A stretch of 64,000 nt of DNA from Pseudomonas maumuensis. Lineage in GTDB: Bacteria > Pseudomonadota > Gammaproteobacteria > Pseudomonadales > Pseudomonadaceae. Shown here piece after piece: positions 25,167 to 36,427 of this stretch. How positions within the stretch are numbered: position 1 is the first letter of the stretch; every line of letters begins with the position of its first letter. A program made the position numbers and the translations under genes. Location: contig NZ_CP077077.1 of NCBI RefSeq assembly GCF_019139675.1, positions 3,286,001-3,350,000 on the forward strand. The letters run 5' to 3'. Below the pieces are notes generated by a model. It saw only the letters and a list, made by a program, of their open reading frames with translations, made no database searches and was not told where the DNA came from.

Positions 25167-25919
25167 ATGACGGTCTATTTCATCGGTGCCGGCCCCGGCG
25201 ATCCGGAGCTGATCACGGTCAAAGGCCAGCGCCTGATCCACCAATGCCCGGTGATCATCTACGCAGGCTCGCTGGTACCGGCTGCGGTGCTCGAGGGTCA
25301 TCAGGCGCATACCGTGATCAACAGCGCTGAGCTGCACCTGGAGCAGATCATCGAGGCCATGCGCCAGGCCCATGCCAACGGCCAGAACGTCGCCCGTGTA
25401 CACAGCGGCGACCCCAGTCTGTATGGCGCCATCGGCGAACAGATCCGCCATCTGCGTGAGCTGGCCATCGATTACCAGATCATCCCCGGCGTGACCGCCA
25501 CCGCCGCCAGCGCCGCGCTGCTGGGTTGCGAGCTGACACTGCCCGACGTGGCGCAGACAGTGATTCTCACCCGCTACGGTGACAGCTCGCCGATGCCAGC
25601 CGGTGAGCAACTGGCCGACCTGGCCCGCCATGGCAGCACCCTGGCTATCCACCTGGGCGTGCGTCATCTGCCGCGGATTGTCGAGCAGCTGTTGCCGCAT
25701 TATGGCGCCGACTGCCCGGTCGCCGTGGTCCATCGCGCCACCTGGCCAGACCAGGACTGGGTCAAGGGCACCCTGGCGGACATCGCCGAGCGCGCAGCTG
25801 CCAAGGGCTTCCGGCGTACCGCGCTGATCCTCGTCGGCCATGTCCTGGGCGATGCCCCCTTCGCCGATTCGGCCCTGTACCGCGCCGGCCACGCCCACCT
25901 CTATCGCCCCGGCCCATGA
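25167..25919 (+). CDS. cobM: Precorrin-4 C11-methyltransferase CobM
   Basis: 250 residues from the ATG at 25167 (AAGGA upstream). It is a class III SAM methyltransferase of the tetrapyrrole family: glycine-rich start 'VYFIGAGPGDPELITVKG', 'VARVHSGDPSLYGAIGEQ', 'YQIIPGVTATAASAALLG' and 'TLAIHLGVRHL'. It methylates precorrin-4 at C11 to give precorrin-5 in the aerobic pathway. It is the last clear cob gene of the rightward operon. Confidence 0.95.
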   Translation: MTVYFIGAGPGDPELITVKGQRLIHQCPVIIYAGSLVPAAVLEGHQAHTVINSAELHLEQIIEAMRQAHANGQNVARVHSGDPSLYGAIGEQIRHLRELAIDYQIIPGVTATAASAALLGCELTLPDVAQTVILTRYGDSSPMPAGEQLADLARHGSTLAIHLGVRHLPRIVEQLLPHYGADCPVAVVHRATWPDQDWVKGTLADIAERAAAKGFRRTALILVGHVLGDAPFADSALYRAGHAHLYRPGP

Positions 25920-25983
25920 AGCGATTGCCGAGCGGGTGACGGCGGAGCACACTGGGCCTTCCAACTGGATGGAAACCCCGACC

Positions 25984-26226
25984 ATGCTCGACCTGCGCCC
26001 CAACTGCGAATGCTGCGACACCGACCTGCCTCCCGAAAGCACGGACGCGCTGATCTGCTCGTTCGAATGCACCTTCTGCCGTGCCTGCAACGTGCGCCAC
26101 TTTCATGACCGCTGCCCGAACTGCGGCGGTCAACTGGTGACGCGCCCCACTCGCGTCGGCAAGGTGCTGGCGAACAACCCGGCCTCCACGCAGCGGGTAA
26201 TCAAACCCCACGCTCCCTGCGCCTGA
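25984..26226 (+). CDS. DUF1272 small zinc-ribbon-like protein
   Basis: 80 residues from the ATG at 25984; another in-frame ATG is at 25969. Eight or more Cys form likely metal sites: NCECCDTDLP, 'CSFECTFCRACN' and 'DRCPNCGGQL', matching DUF1272. The N-terminus MLDLRPNCECC is the family's usual start. Function is unknown; it is probably a small Zn-binding cytoplasmic protein. It sits 64 bases after cobM and may be read through from that operon. Confidence 0.85.
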   Translation: MLDLRPNCECCDTDLPPESTDALICSFECTFCRACNVRHFHDRCPNCGGQLVTRPTRVGKVLANNPASTQRVIKPHAPCA

Positions 26227-26235
26227 ATCCGACTT

Positions 26236-26250
26236 GTAGGAATTTTCTAC
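26236..26250. promoter_or_regulatory. Candidate BvgA/EvgA-type operator
   Basis: 15-bp pseudo-palindrome GTAGGAATTTTCTAC, perfect except for one G-T position, 150 bases upstream of a BvgA-like response regulator. It resembles two inverted TTTCCTA-type heptamers recognised by BvgA. This would suggest autoregulation. Inference only. Confidence 0.35.
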
Positions 26251-26399
26251 ATATTGGTACTGGATTTTCAACACACCTATACTCGCCTATTACCAAGGAT
26301 CCTGAATGTCCGTAAGGTGCGCGCTGCCCAGCAAGTCCGCAGCCCAGTACCTTGAATGCAAGGCTGAAAACGGGCTGCACTTTGACAGGAGTTACCTGA

Positions 26400-27014
26400 A
26401 TGACATCCGTGCTGTTGGTCGATGACCACCACATTGTGCGACTCGCCGTACGCATGCTGCTCGAACGCGAACGCTTCACCGTCGTAGGGGAAACCGGTAA
26501 AGGCAAAGAGGCCGCCCGCCTGGCCGAGCAGACCAAGGCAGACGTAGTCATCCTCGACATCGGCCTGCCTGACCTCGACGGCATGGAGGTGATCAAGCGC
26601 CTCAAACTGATCGAGCCTCCTCCGCGGATCATGGCCCTCACCGGGCAGCCCGCCGACCTTTACGTGCGCCGCTGCATGGACGCCGGCATCTCGGCGTTCG
26701 TCAACAAGGACGAAGACCTCGATGCCCTGCTCTTCGCCCTCAAGGCACTGGTCAAAGGCTACTCGACGTTTCCGCAGATGGCAGTCAACAGCAACACCCT
26801 GGAAAGCGAGACCGAACGCCTGGCACTGCTGTCCAACCGCGAAATGGAAGTGCTGCGCCGGCTCAGTGCCGGCCAGAGCAACAAGCTGATCGGTGAGCAG
26901 ATGAACCTCAGTGCCAAGACCATCAGCACCTATCGCGGCCGGATCATGGAAAAGCTCAAGGTCGAGTCGTTGGTGGAAATGGTCGACCTGGCCAAACGCA
27001 ACCACGTGGCATGA
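26400..27014 (+). CDS. NarL/FixJ-family response regulator, BvgA/EvgA-like
   Basis: 204 residues. Receiver domain 1-120 with the acidic pocket (LLVDDHH), phospho-acceptor Asp in 'VVILDIGLPDLDG' (about residue 52) and Lys in 'FVNKDEDLD'. The C-terminal LuxR-type helix-turn-helix (145-200) has 'LSNREMEVLRRLSAGQSNKL' and 'LSAKTISTYRGRIMEKL'. ACAGGAG precedes the ATG. It is followed after 3 bases by its hybrid sensor kinase, so the two form one two-component operon. Confidence 0.9.
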   Translation: MTSVLLVDDHHIVRLAVRMLLERERFTVVGETGKGKEAARLAEQTKADVVILDIGLPDLDGMEVIKRLKLIEPPPRIMALTGQPADLYVRRCMDAGISAFVNKDEDLDALLFALKALVKGYSTFPQMAVNSNTLESETERLALLSNREMEVLRRLSAGQSNKLIGEQMNLSAKTISTYRGRIMEKLKVESLVEMVDLAKRNHVA

Positions 27015-27017
27015 ATC

Positions 27018-30000
27018 ATGATCAAAGGCACCCTGCTGTGCATGCTGCTGGCCATGCTGCCGGCATTGCCCGCGCAGGGTGGAATGCCCAGCGAGCATCG
27101 CCACCTGCTGGCCCGCGCGCTGAGCGCGGCGCCACCCCTGACGCTGGCCGCGACCGACCGACAGTGGCTCGATGAACGCAAGCACCTGGTATTGGGCAGC
27201 TCGCGCCCCGACTATCCCCCCTTCGACATCAACAACAGCCAGTCCGACTACGAAGGCCTGAGCGCGGACTACGCCGGCCTGATCGGCGAGCAGTTGGGCG
27301 TGCCGGTCGAGGTGCGCCGCTATGCAAGCCGCGAGCAGGCCCTGAATGCGCTGCGCGCTGGCGAAGTCGACCTGCTGGGCAGCTCCAATGCCTTCGAGGC
27401 CAACGATGCACAACTGGCCCTCAGCCTGCCCTATGCCGACGACCTGCCGGTGATCGTCTCGCGCAAGGACCAGGCCTTGCGCGACGGTGACGACCTGGCA
27501 GAGCTGCGCCTGGCCATGGTCGATCACTACCTGCCCCTGCAGGCGGTGCAACACCTCTACCCGCATGCCCAACTGAGCCTTTATCGCTCGACTCTCGCCG
27601 GAGTCGCCGCAGTGGCCCTGGGGCAGGCCGATGCCTACCTGGGTGACGCCATCAGTACCGACTATGCGATCGCCAAAGGCTTTCAGGAAACTGTCAAGGT
27701 CGATCACTTCGTCAAGACCCCGGCCAGCAGCTTCGCCTTCGCCCTGACCCAGAACAACCAACGCCTGCTGCAGTTGGTCGACCTGGCCCTGGGGCGCATC
27801 GCCGACAGCGAGCGGTTGAACATCCTGCGGCGCTGGGCTGGCGGCGGCACCAGCCTGTTGCTCGATCGCCGCCTCGATGCCTTGACCCAGGAGGAACGCG
27901 ACTGGATCGCGCAACACCGGCAGGTCAGCGTAATGATCAACACCACGCTGGCGCCGCTGAGCTTCACCGATGCCCAGCAGCAAACGCGAGGCATCGCCCT
28001 GAATCTGCTGGAGCGAATCGGGCTGCGCACCGGCTTGCGCTTCGAGGTGGTCCAGTCGGAGTCGTTCGAGGACATGGTCGAGCAGGTCGCCCAGGGCAAG
28101 GCCGACATGATCGGCGCCATCGGCTACGGCGAGCACCGCGCCCAACGCCTGCGTTACACCCGCCCCTACATGATCAGCCCGCGGGTAATGGTCACCCGCC
28201 GGGATGCGGCGGCCCTCGATCCGAAGCATCCGCTAAAAGGACTGCGCGTGGCGTTGCTGAGGGGATCGCCCCTGCGCGAAGGCCTTGAACGGCAATATGG
28301 CGACCTGCAGACCGTCGAGGTGGAAAACCCCCTGCAACTGATGGAAGCGGTGGCCAACCGTGATGCCGATGTCGCCCTCGGCTCGCACATCAACGCCAGC
28401 TACTTCATCAATCAGGTCTTCAAGGACCGTCTGCGCATCGCCGGCCTGCACGGTGACGAGCCGGCGCTGGCGACCTTCGCCGTGGGCCCCGCGCAGCCGC
28501 AACTGCAGGCGATCCTGGACAAGGCCCTACTGAGCATTGCCCCGGACGAGCTGGAACAACTGGTCAATCAGTGGCGGACCAATACCGCGGTCAGCGACAG
28601 CCCCTGGCGCAACTACCGCACGCTGGCGCTGCAGGTACTGGTGCTGGCCGCCCTGCTGCTGGCTGGCGTGGTGTTCTGGAACACCTACCTGCGCAAGCTG
28701 ATCCACCAGCGCAGCGAAGCACAGCGCGCGCTGCAGGAACAACTGGCGCTCAGCCGCGGATTGCTCGAACAGCTGCGCCAGGCCAAGGACGATGCCGAAC
28801 GGGCCAGCCGGGCGAAAAGCACCTTCCTGGCGGTCATGAGCCACGAGATCCGCACACCGATGAACGCCGTGATCGGCCTACTCGAGATGGCGCTGGAGGA
28901 AAGCCATCACGGCCATAGCGACAGCCAGGCGCTGGAGGCGGCGCATGGCTCGGCGATCGGCCTGCTCGATTTGATTGGCGATGTGCTCGACATCTCGCGT
29001 ATCGAGTCCGGTCACATGACGCTGCAACCGGTGGCCTGCAACCTCGTCGAGCTGGTCCGCGCGACCCTGCGGGTCTTCGAAGGCAGCGCACGCCTCAAAG
29101 GGCTCGCATTGGCTGCGTTGCTGCCCGCCTCGCCCACTTGGCTGCTGGTCGACCCGCTGCGCTTCAAGCAGGTGCTGTCGAACCTGCTGAGCAACGCGAT
29201 CAAGTTCACCGATCAAGGTCAGGTCGACGTGTCGCTGGCAATCGCCCCGATCGATGCCAGCCTGTTTCGGGTCACCCTGCAAATCAAGGACAGCGGCGTG
29301 GGTATCAGCAGTATTGACCAGACACGCCTGTTCACCACCTTTTCCCAAGTCGATGGCCGACAGGCACGCCAGGGCGCAGGCCTGGGCCTGGTAATCAGCC
29401 GCGAGCTATGCGAGCTGATGGGAGGTGAGTTGAACCTCAACAGCATCGAGGGCCTGGGAACCCAGGTCGAAGTGCATCTGAGCCTGCCCGGCGCCGCCCC
29501 TCCCGCCAGCGAGACCGTCGACAAGGCCCTGATCGATACCGTCGCAGGCCCCCTGCAGATCCTGGTGGTCGATGACTACCCTGCCAATCTGTTGTTGCTC
29601 GACAAGCAACTGCGTTCTCTGGGCCACCAAGTGACGCTTGCCGACCAGGGCGAGGCCGCGCTGACGCTCTGGCTGGACGGTCATTTCGACGTGGTCATCA
29701 CCGACTGCAGCATGCCGGTCATGGATGGCCACGAGTTGGCCCGCCAGATTCGTATACGGGAGCGCGATGACGATCTGCCCGTGGTTCGTATCATCGGCGT
29801 GACCGCCAATGCCCAGGCTGAGGAGCGCCAACGCTGCCTGGACAGCGGCATGGACGAATGCCTGTTCAAACCGATCGGTCTGCAGGCACTCAAGGCCTGC
29901 CTGCCGCTAGCCGCCGAAACGCAACGCAGCAGCGGCTTCGACCTGATGCAACTGCGCCACCTCACCCAAGACGACAACCGTCTGGTCAAACGCCTGCTGG

Positions 30001-30275
30001 AGCAGCTGGCGCAAAGCAGTGCCGAGGACCTGCAGGCACTGCACGCGCTCGGTGCTAATCCACCAGCCAAGGCCCTTGCCCCGGTGGTCCACCGGGTCAA
30101 AGGCGGGGCCCGGATGCTCAAGGTCAGGGGGGTGAGGCACGATTGCGAGGCTCTGGAGCAGGCCATCGCCCAGGGGCAGCCAATTGAGCAGTTGCTCGCC
30201 CAGCTGCGGGCGAGCCTGCATACCCTGGAGCTCGAGTTACGCCAGAGCCTCAGTGCAATTGAAGGGTCGAATTGA
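27018..30275 (+). CDS. BvgS/EvgS-like unorthodox hybrid sensor kinase
   Basis: 1085 residues. Order: signal peptide (about 1-22); two tandem periplasmic solute-binding-type Venus-flytrap domains (about 50-275 and 295-530); membrane helix (about 537-560); short coiled linker; HisKA with the phospho-His in '[14 protein letters not shown]'; HATPase ([24 protein letters not shown]); receiver ([13 protein letters not shown]; Asp in '[13 protein letters not shown]'); Hpt with the His in '[12 protein letters not shown]'. Phosphorelay to the upstream response regulator is expected. There is no PAS domain between the membrane helix and HisKA, unlike B. pertussis BvgS. The 3' end overlaps the convergent gene by 26 bases. 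Confidence 0.92.
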   Translation: MIKGTLLCMLLAMLPALPAQGGMPSEHRHLLARALSAAPPLTLAATDRQWLDERKHLVLGSSRPDYPPFDINNSQSDYEGLSADYAGLIGEQLGVPVEVRRYASREQALNALRAGEVDLLGSSNAFEANDAQLALSLPYADDLPVIVSRKDQALRDGDDLAELRLAMVDHYLPLQAVQHLYPHAQLSLYRSTLAGVAAVALGQADAYLGDAISTDYAIAKGFQETVKVDHFVKTPASSFAFALTQNNQRLLQLVDLALGRIADSERLNILRRWAGGGTSLLLDRRLDALTQEERDWIAQHRQVSVMINTTLAPLSFTDAQQQTRGIALNLLERIGLRTGLRFEVVQSESFEDMVEQVAQGKADMIGAIGYGEHRAQRLRYTRPYMISPRVMVTRRDAAALDPKHPLKGLRVALLRGSPLREGLERQYGDLQTVEVENPLQLMEAVANRDADVALGSHINASYFINQVFKDRLRIAGLHGDEPALATFAVGPAQPQLQAILDKALLSIAPDELEQLVNQWRTNTAVSDSPWRNYRTLALQVLVLAALLLAGVVFWNTYLRKLIHQRSEAQRALQEQLALSRGLLEQLRQAKDDAERASRAKSTFLAVMSHEIRTPMNAVIGLLEMALEESHHGHSDSQALEAAHGSAIGLLDLIGDVLDISRIESGHMTLQPVACNLVELVRATLRVFEGSARLKGLALAALLPASPTWLLVDPLRFKQVLSNLLSNAIKFTDQGQVDVSLAIAPIDASLFRVTLQIKDSGVGISSIDQTRLFTTFSQVDGRQARQGAGLGLVISRELCELMGGELNLNSIEGLGTQVEVHLSLPGAAPPASETVDKALIDTVAGPLQILVVDDYPANLLLLDKQLRSLGHQVTLADQGEAALTLWLDGHFDVVITDCSMPVMDGHELARQIRIRERDDDLPVVRIIGVTANAQAEERQRCLDSGMDECLFKPIGLQALKACLPLAAETQRSSGFDLMQLRHLTQDDNRLVKRLLEQLAQSSAEDLQALHALGANPPAKALAPVVHRVKGGARMLKVRGVRHDCEALEQAIAQGQPIEQLLAQLRASLHTLELELRQSLSAIEGSN

Positions 30276-31569
30276 TCTGGCTGATGGCGTCCACCACATG
30301 CCGCGAGCCTTGCTGGATCTCCATGATCACCGTGCCGGCTTCGTTGGCCAGCTCGACGCCCAGACCGGTACGGGTCAGGCTCGACTGCATGCTCGCCACC
30401 GCGGTCAGCGACAGGTCATGGTTTTGCCGCACCACTTCGACGATCTCCAGGGTCGCCTTGCTGGTCCGCGCCGCCAGATTGCGCACCTCGTCGGCGACCA
30501 CGGCGAAACCACGGCCATGCTCGCCGGCCCGGGCCGCCTCGATGGCCGCGTTCAGCGCCAACAGGTTGGTCTGATCGGCGATACCGCGTATGGTCAGGAC
30601 GATCTGCCCGATCACCTCGGACTGCTTGCTCACCGCGTCGATGGTGCGGGCGGCGTCATTGAGTTCGCAGGAGATCTGCTCGATCACCTCGACCGCCTGC
30701 TGCACCACCTGGGTACCCTTGCGCGCGCAGGCATCGGTCTGCATCGAGCTGGCATGGGCGGCGTCGGCGGCGGTCTGCTGGGTGCTGACCTGATGGGTGA
30801 TGTCACTGGCGAACTTCACCACCTTGTACAGGCGCCCCTTGTTGTCGAAGATCGGGTTGTACGACGCCTCTAGGTAGACGGTCTGGCCCTGTTTATTGAC
30901 CCGCTCGAAGCGATGCGAGTGGTACTCGCCGCGGTTGAGTGACGCCCAGAAATCGCGGTATTGGGCAGACTCGCGCTCGTGGGGCAGACAGAACAGCCCA
31001 TGGTGACGCCCCACCACCTCCTCGAGGCGATAGCCCATGGTGTCGAGGAAATTCTGGTTGGCCTTGATCACCCGCCCGGCCGGGGTGAACTCGATTACCG
31101 CCATCGAACGGCCGATCGCTTTGAGCAAGCTTTCGCTCTCGTGCTCCTCGATCACATGGCGGGTGATGTCGGAGGCCACCTTGATCACGCTGGTCACCTG
31201 CTGGCGCTCGTCGATTACTGGCATGTAGCTGGCCTCCAGCCACACTTCGCGCCCCGCTTTGTCCAGGCGCTCGAACGTACCGCTGATGGCCTTGCCCTGG
31301 CCGAGTTCGCGCCAGAGCTGCTGGTACTCGGCGCTCTTGGCATAGGTGGGGTCGCAGAACAGCCGATGGTGCTTGCCACGGATCTCGTCGGCGCTGTAGC
31401 CCATGGTCTTGCAGAAGTTCTCGTTCACCTCGAGGATCGTGCCATCCGGCGCGAACTCGATCATCGCCATGGAACGGCTGATCGCCGCCAGCTTCGCCTC
31501 CATGCCCGCCAACGCCTGCCGGCTGCGCTGTATCTCGATCAAGTCGGACTTGCGATGGTACTCGAACAT
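30250..31569 (-). CDS. Soluble double-PAS chemoreceptor, BdlA-like
   Basis: 439 residues with no membrane segment. Two PAS/PAC units (about 25-140 and 147-262: [20 protein letters not shown] and [20 protein letters not shown], clearly duplicated) are followed by a short methyl-accepting signalling domain with the conserved tip [20 protein letters not shown]. This is the layout of P. aeruginosa BdlA, a soluble receptor-like protein controlling biofilm dispersal. A strong AGGAGG lies 8 bases before the ATG. It converges on and overlaps the hybrid kinase gene. An Aer-like redox or energy-taxis role is an alternative. Confidence 0.82.
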   Translation of the reverse strand: MFEYHRKSDLIEIQRSRQALAGMEAKLAAISRSMAMIEFAPDGTILEVNENFCKTMGYSADEIRGKHHRLFCDPTYAKSAEYQQLWRELGQGKAISGTFERLDKAGREVWLEASYMPVIDERQQVTSVIKVASDITRHVIEEHESESLLKAIGRSMAVIEFTPAGRVIKANQNFLDTMGYRLEEVVGRHHGLFCLPHERESAQYRDFWASLNRGEYHSHRFERVNKQGQTVYLEASYNPIFDNKGRLYKVVKFASDITHQVSTQQTAADAAHASSMQTDACARKGTQVVQQAVEVIEQISCELNDAARTIDAVSKQSEVIGQIVLTIRGIADQTNLLALNAAIEAARAGEHGRGFAVVADEVRNLAARTSKATLEIVEVVRQNHDLSLTAVASMQSSLTRTGLGVELANEAGTVIMEIQQGSRHVVDAISQINSTLQLH

Positions 31570-31830
31570 GGACCGGGCCTCCTGTGCTCACGGAATGTCC
31601 TGAGCATAGATCGGCGTCACCACCGTGCAAGCGTTCTGATATCACTTTCGCATTAGGCATTTGTGCCGTCTGTCCGGTCGTGGCATTGCTTCGAAACATA
31701 ACGCGCCATTGCCGGTACGCATGACAGCCGCCAATGCCACCCGTGCATCCAGAACGGTATGTCGTGGGGCAGCATGACAACCTGTAGAATCCTCAGCACC
31801 TCAAGCTACAAGCCATTCAACAGGTATCGC

Positions 31831-32642
31831 ATGGTCTTCAACGAGTGCTCTCTCATCGAATCGGTGATCAACACCCTTGATCAAGCAAGAAAAGCAGAGA
31901 ATGCCTGCGACAGGGCCATCCGGCAGCCACTAACCGACGCCATTGGGCTGAATGAATCGTACTTTGCCGCCTCTCAGGAGCTGCAAACTCATTTGCAGGC
32001 TGCATTCAGAGAGATCTGCCTGCTGGCCGAGAAGCTTGGAGTACCACAGGGCCTATCTACATTCCAACGCGACTTTGAAAAGGCTTTCGGAACGAGCGAG
32101 CTCGAGCCTTGCCTGGAGGAGGGACGTGCTTTCTCACCAGCACTCACGGTGCTCGAAGTATTTTTCAACTCGCTCCAGCTAATCTCCGGGCACACGCACA
32201 CTACCGCGAACCAGGCGTTTGAACACATTCTGCGCAGTACGCCGAAGATGTTCGAAGACCTCTTCGAGCCTCCCACCAACGAGGCTGAAGTTCGAAACGC
32301 CGTATTGAAGGTCGCCCAGTTCGCCTTTCCCGATATCCAACGGGAAGCCGTGATCCCGGTTCATTGAAACTGCATCGTACCGACCTTGCCGTGCCCTCCT
32401 TGCGAACCGTGGTCGAATTCAAGTTTGCCCGAACCCTGACAACCGCCAAGTCCTGTGTCGACGAGTTCTACTCCGATATGAAGGCGTATACGCAGACCCA
32501 TCAATGGGCGCATTTCTATGCAGTGCTCTATATCCGCGGAAACTTCATGACCCAAGTCAATTTGGACCAGGCCTTCAAGGAAAAGAACGCAGATCGTAAC
32601 TGGACACCGATCCTGCTCACGGGCCCAGTAAAAGGGAACTGA
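31831..32642 (+). pseudogene. PD-(D/E)XK nuclease-like protein broken by a -1 frameshift
   Basis: Two adjoining frames look like one protein: 31831-32367 (178 codons, helical, ending QREAVIPVH then TGA) and 32364-32642 (92 codons in the -1 frame). The second has a nuclease-like catalytic core: Asp in RTDLAVPSLRT, then ExK in VVEFKFARTL, followed by 'FYSDMKAYTQTHQWAHFYAV'. The catalytic Asp lies only a few codons after the break, so neither half alone would be active. There is no slippery heptamer at the junction; the second frame could only start at a TTG overlapping the stop. GC and codon choice are lower and less biased than in the neighbours, which suggests transfer. It may be a true pseudogene, a sequencing error or a coupled gene pair. 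Confidence 0.6.
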
Positions 32643-32754
32643 TGCCGTGCCTGGAGCCCGGCAACCTGCCACATTCAAGGCAAGGCCTCGCAAAACGTTC
32701 TCCTATACTCAGGAGGCGCCGACATAGCGACGGCGCCTTACCGGAGGGGTACGC

Positions 32755-33141
32755 ATGAAGATCGTAGTCACCAGCATCCTCGTTGACGATCAGGCCAAGG
32801 CCCATGCCTTCTACCACCATGTCCTGGGCTTCGAGCCCAGGCACGATATCCCCATGGGCAAGTATCGCTGGCTCACCCTCACCTCCCCCAACGATCCCAA
32901 TGGCGTCGAGTTGTTGCTCGAGCCCGATGCCCATCCAGCGGCGAAGACCTACAAGGCCGCGCTCAAGCAGGACGGCATTCCCGCCACCTCGTTCGGCGTT
33001 CGCGATATCCAGGCCGAGTATGAACGACTGTGCAAGGCCGGCGTGCAGTTCACCCAAGCGCCCACGGCCATGGGCCCTGTCACCGTGGCTGTGTTCGACG
33101 ACACCTGCGGCAACCTGATCCAGATCGCCCAGCGGCATTAG
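32755..33141 (+). CDS. VOC-superfamily (glyoxalase/dioxygenase-like) protein
   Basis: 128 residues making one pair of beta-alpha-beta-beta-beta modules: MKIVVTSILVDDQAKAHAFY, 'GFEPRHDIPMGKYRWLTL' and the C-terminal 'VAVFDDTCGNLIQI'. GGAGGGG lies just before the ATG. Metal ligand positions of the family are only partly clear (the C-terminal acidic ligand region is 'FDDTCGN'). Substrate is unknown; family members include glyoxalase I, fosfomycin-resistance proteins and bleomycin-binding proteins. Confidence 0.85.
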   Translation: MKIVVTSILVDDQAKAHAFYHHVLGFEPRHDIPMGKYRWLTLTSPNDPNGVELLLEPDAHPAAKTYKAALKQDGIPATSFGVRDIQAEYERLCKAGVQFTQAPTAMGPVTVAVFDDTCGNLIQIAQRH

Positions 33142-33225
33142 CCGCCTTCGCGCAGCCCGCGAGGTTTTCCCCGCAGGCTGCTACATTGCTGACTTCCCAC
33201 AGCGCAGCCAGAACAAGGACACCCC

Positions 33226-33795
33226 ATGCGCTACGAATTCAGCGAAGTGCTCAACGACCTGGTCGACTATTTCCTGCTGGGCGATATCCAGTTGCTCGAA
33301 CAGTTCAAGGAAGACCAAGACCTGCCCGACGACCTGGCGCGGGCCTTCACCCGCGGCGACAGTGGCGACCTGGCAGTGCAGCAAGGCGTAATCCTGCCGC
33401 TGGCCGGCATCGACAACCTGCCCTACCGCATCCTGTTCACCCTCGACGAACGCACCCCGGCACTGCTCGAGCCCGGCAGCCGCCTCAAGCACCGCCGCCC
33501 GGGCCATGTGCTACGGGTCGAACACGGCGCCGTGATGCTCTTCACCTGGCGCATCCTGCAGCACTTCACCAACAAGACCCTGGGTGATCTGCTGGCGCGC
33601 TACCAGGAGCCGGGGCGGCCAATCATCGAGCTGGACAACGGCTGGTATTCGGTTGAAGTACTCGCGGGCGCCGTGGTGCGCGACGGTTTGTACGAACCGG
33701 CGTTCGAATTCGTCATGAAAAAGGCCTATGCGCGACCACAGGCCTCGGAGGTGGATGTCGGCTACCGATACACGTTGCGCGGCTACTTCGACTGA
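33226..33795 (+). CDS. Conserved protein of unknown function
   Basis: 189 residues, soluble, acidic, no signal or membrane segment. It starts MRYEFSEVLNDLVDYFLLG and ends with a beta-rich part (ASEVDVGYRYTLRGYFD). Codon use matches the chromosome, so it is a resident gene. I do not recognise the family; it could be an immunity- or Imm-like two-lobed protein, but nothing shows that. The hairpin at 33802 follows 6 bases after its stop. Confidence 0.7.
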   Translation: MRYEFSEVLNDLVDYFLLGDIQLLEQFKEDQDLPDDLARAFTRGDSGDLAVQQGVILPLAGIDNLPYRILFTLDERTPALLEPGSRLKHRRPGHVLRVEHGAVMLFTWRILQHFTNKTLGDLLARYQEPGRPIIELDNGWYSVEVLAGAVVRDGLYEPAFEFVMKKAYARPQASEVDVGYRYTLRGYFD

Positions 33796-33801
33796 CCGGG
33801 G

Positions 33802-33848
33802 CCGCTCCTGCAGTGCCGGCATGAACCGAGCCATTGCTGCAGGAGCGG
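33802..33848. terminator. Bidirectional long-stem hairpin
   Basis: Perfect 12-bp inverted repeat CCGCTCCTGCAG / CTGCAGGAGCGG with a 23-base loop, exactly between two convergent stop codons. Same arm sequence as 581-605, again between convergent genes. Confidence 0.65.
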
Positions 33849-33859
33849 ACCTTCATCCT

Positions 33860-35539
<1,680 letters not shown>

Positions 35540-35743
35540 GGGTCGCCTCCGTCTGGTTGTGGTAGACCGGAGTGCTCCATCAGGTAGCCAAAGCACGCAC
35601 CCAGGCCCAAAGGCATTGCAGGCTGCGCGAAGCACGACGAGGCACGGCCTCGAATCGCGGCAAGTCACTTCAAGCATAATCGGCCTTTGCACGATAGCCA
35701 CTCGCCTGAGTGATCGAGCGCCGAAACGGATAGGGAACCCGCA

Positions 35744-36427
35744 ATGAGCGAAGCACAGCACAGCGCCTGGCGAGGTCGGCTCTCGCTGGCCGATGATCAC
35801 GGCCTGCTGCTCGGCACGGCGGGCCACACCGGTGTCCATGCCCACTATGCCCACCAGGTAGTGCTCGCCCTCGAGGGCCAAGCCTGCCTGCAGGTCAATG
35901 GCGAAGAGCACCGCGGCGACATGCTGGCCATCGCCTCGTTGCAGCCCCACGCCATTCTCGCGCCCGGCGCCACCTGCATCACCCTGTTCGCCGAGCCCCT
36001 GGCGTTTTCCCTGGAGACCTTGCTCGACGTCTGCCGGCAAGCCCCCCGCGATATCTCAAGCCTCGCCCAGGCGTTGCGCCAGGCACCACGCCGCCCGTTG
36101 GATCCGCGCCTGGCGCGGGTCCTGGCACGGATTCGCGCGGTGGACGAGCAGCGCCTGCCGGCCACGGAGCTGGCACAGGCAGCGGCGCTGTCGGTCAGCC
36201 AGCTCGAGCGCCTGTTCAGTGGCCGCCTGGGCCTGTCAGTGCGGCGCATGGTGCTGTGGCAACGCCTGCGCGTGGCCCTGGGCGAGGCGCTGTCCGGTGC
36301 CAGCCTGACCGAGGCGGCCATGACCGCCGGCTTCGCCGACTCGGCGCACCTGAGCCGCAGCCTGCGCCAGCAATTCGGCATCCGTGCCAGCGAAGCCCTG
36401 CGCCATCTGCGCTCAGACGTGCTCTAG
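35744..36427 (+). CDS. AraC-family transcriptional regulator
   Basis: 227 residues. N-terminal cupin-like effector domain (HAHYAHQVVLALEGQACLQV) and a C-terminal double helix-turn-helix (about 130-225: 'AAALSVSQLERLFSGRLGLS' and 'LTEAAMTAGFADSAHLSRSL'). It is divergent from the MHS transporter, 204 bases apart, and so may control it. Its 3' end overlaps the convergent sterol-desaturase-like gene by 15 bases. Confidence 0.9.
   Translation: MSEAQHSAWRGRLSLADDHGLLLGTAGHTGVHAHYAHQVVLALEGQACLQVNGEEHRGDMLAIASLQPHAILAPGATCITLFAEPLAFSLETLLDVCRQAPRDISSLAQALRQAPRRPLDPRLARVLARIRAVDEQRLPATELAQAAALSVSQLERLFSGRLGLSVRRMVLWQRLRVALGEALSGASLTEAAMTAGFADSAHLSRSLRQQFGIRASEALRHLRSDVL

Noticed and set aside
32364..32642. 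A second programmed frameshift, by analogy with chlID, in the nuclease-like gene
   Set aside because: No X-XXY-YYZ heptamer, no upstream Shine-Dalgarno-like element and no stable downstream stem are visible at the junction; a mutation or error is simpler.
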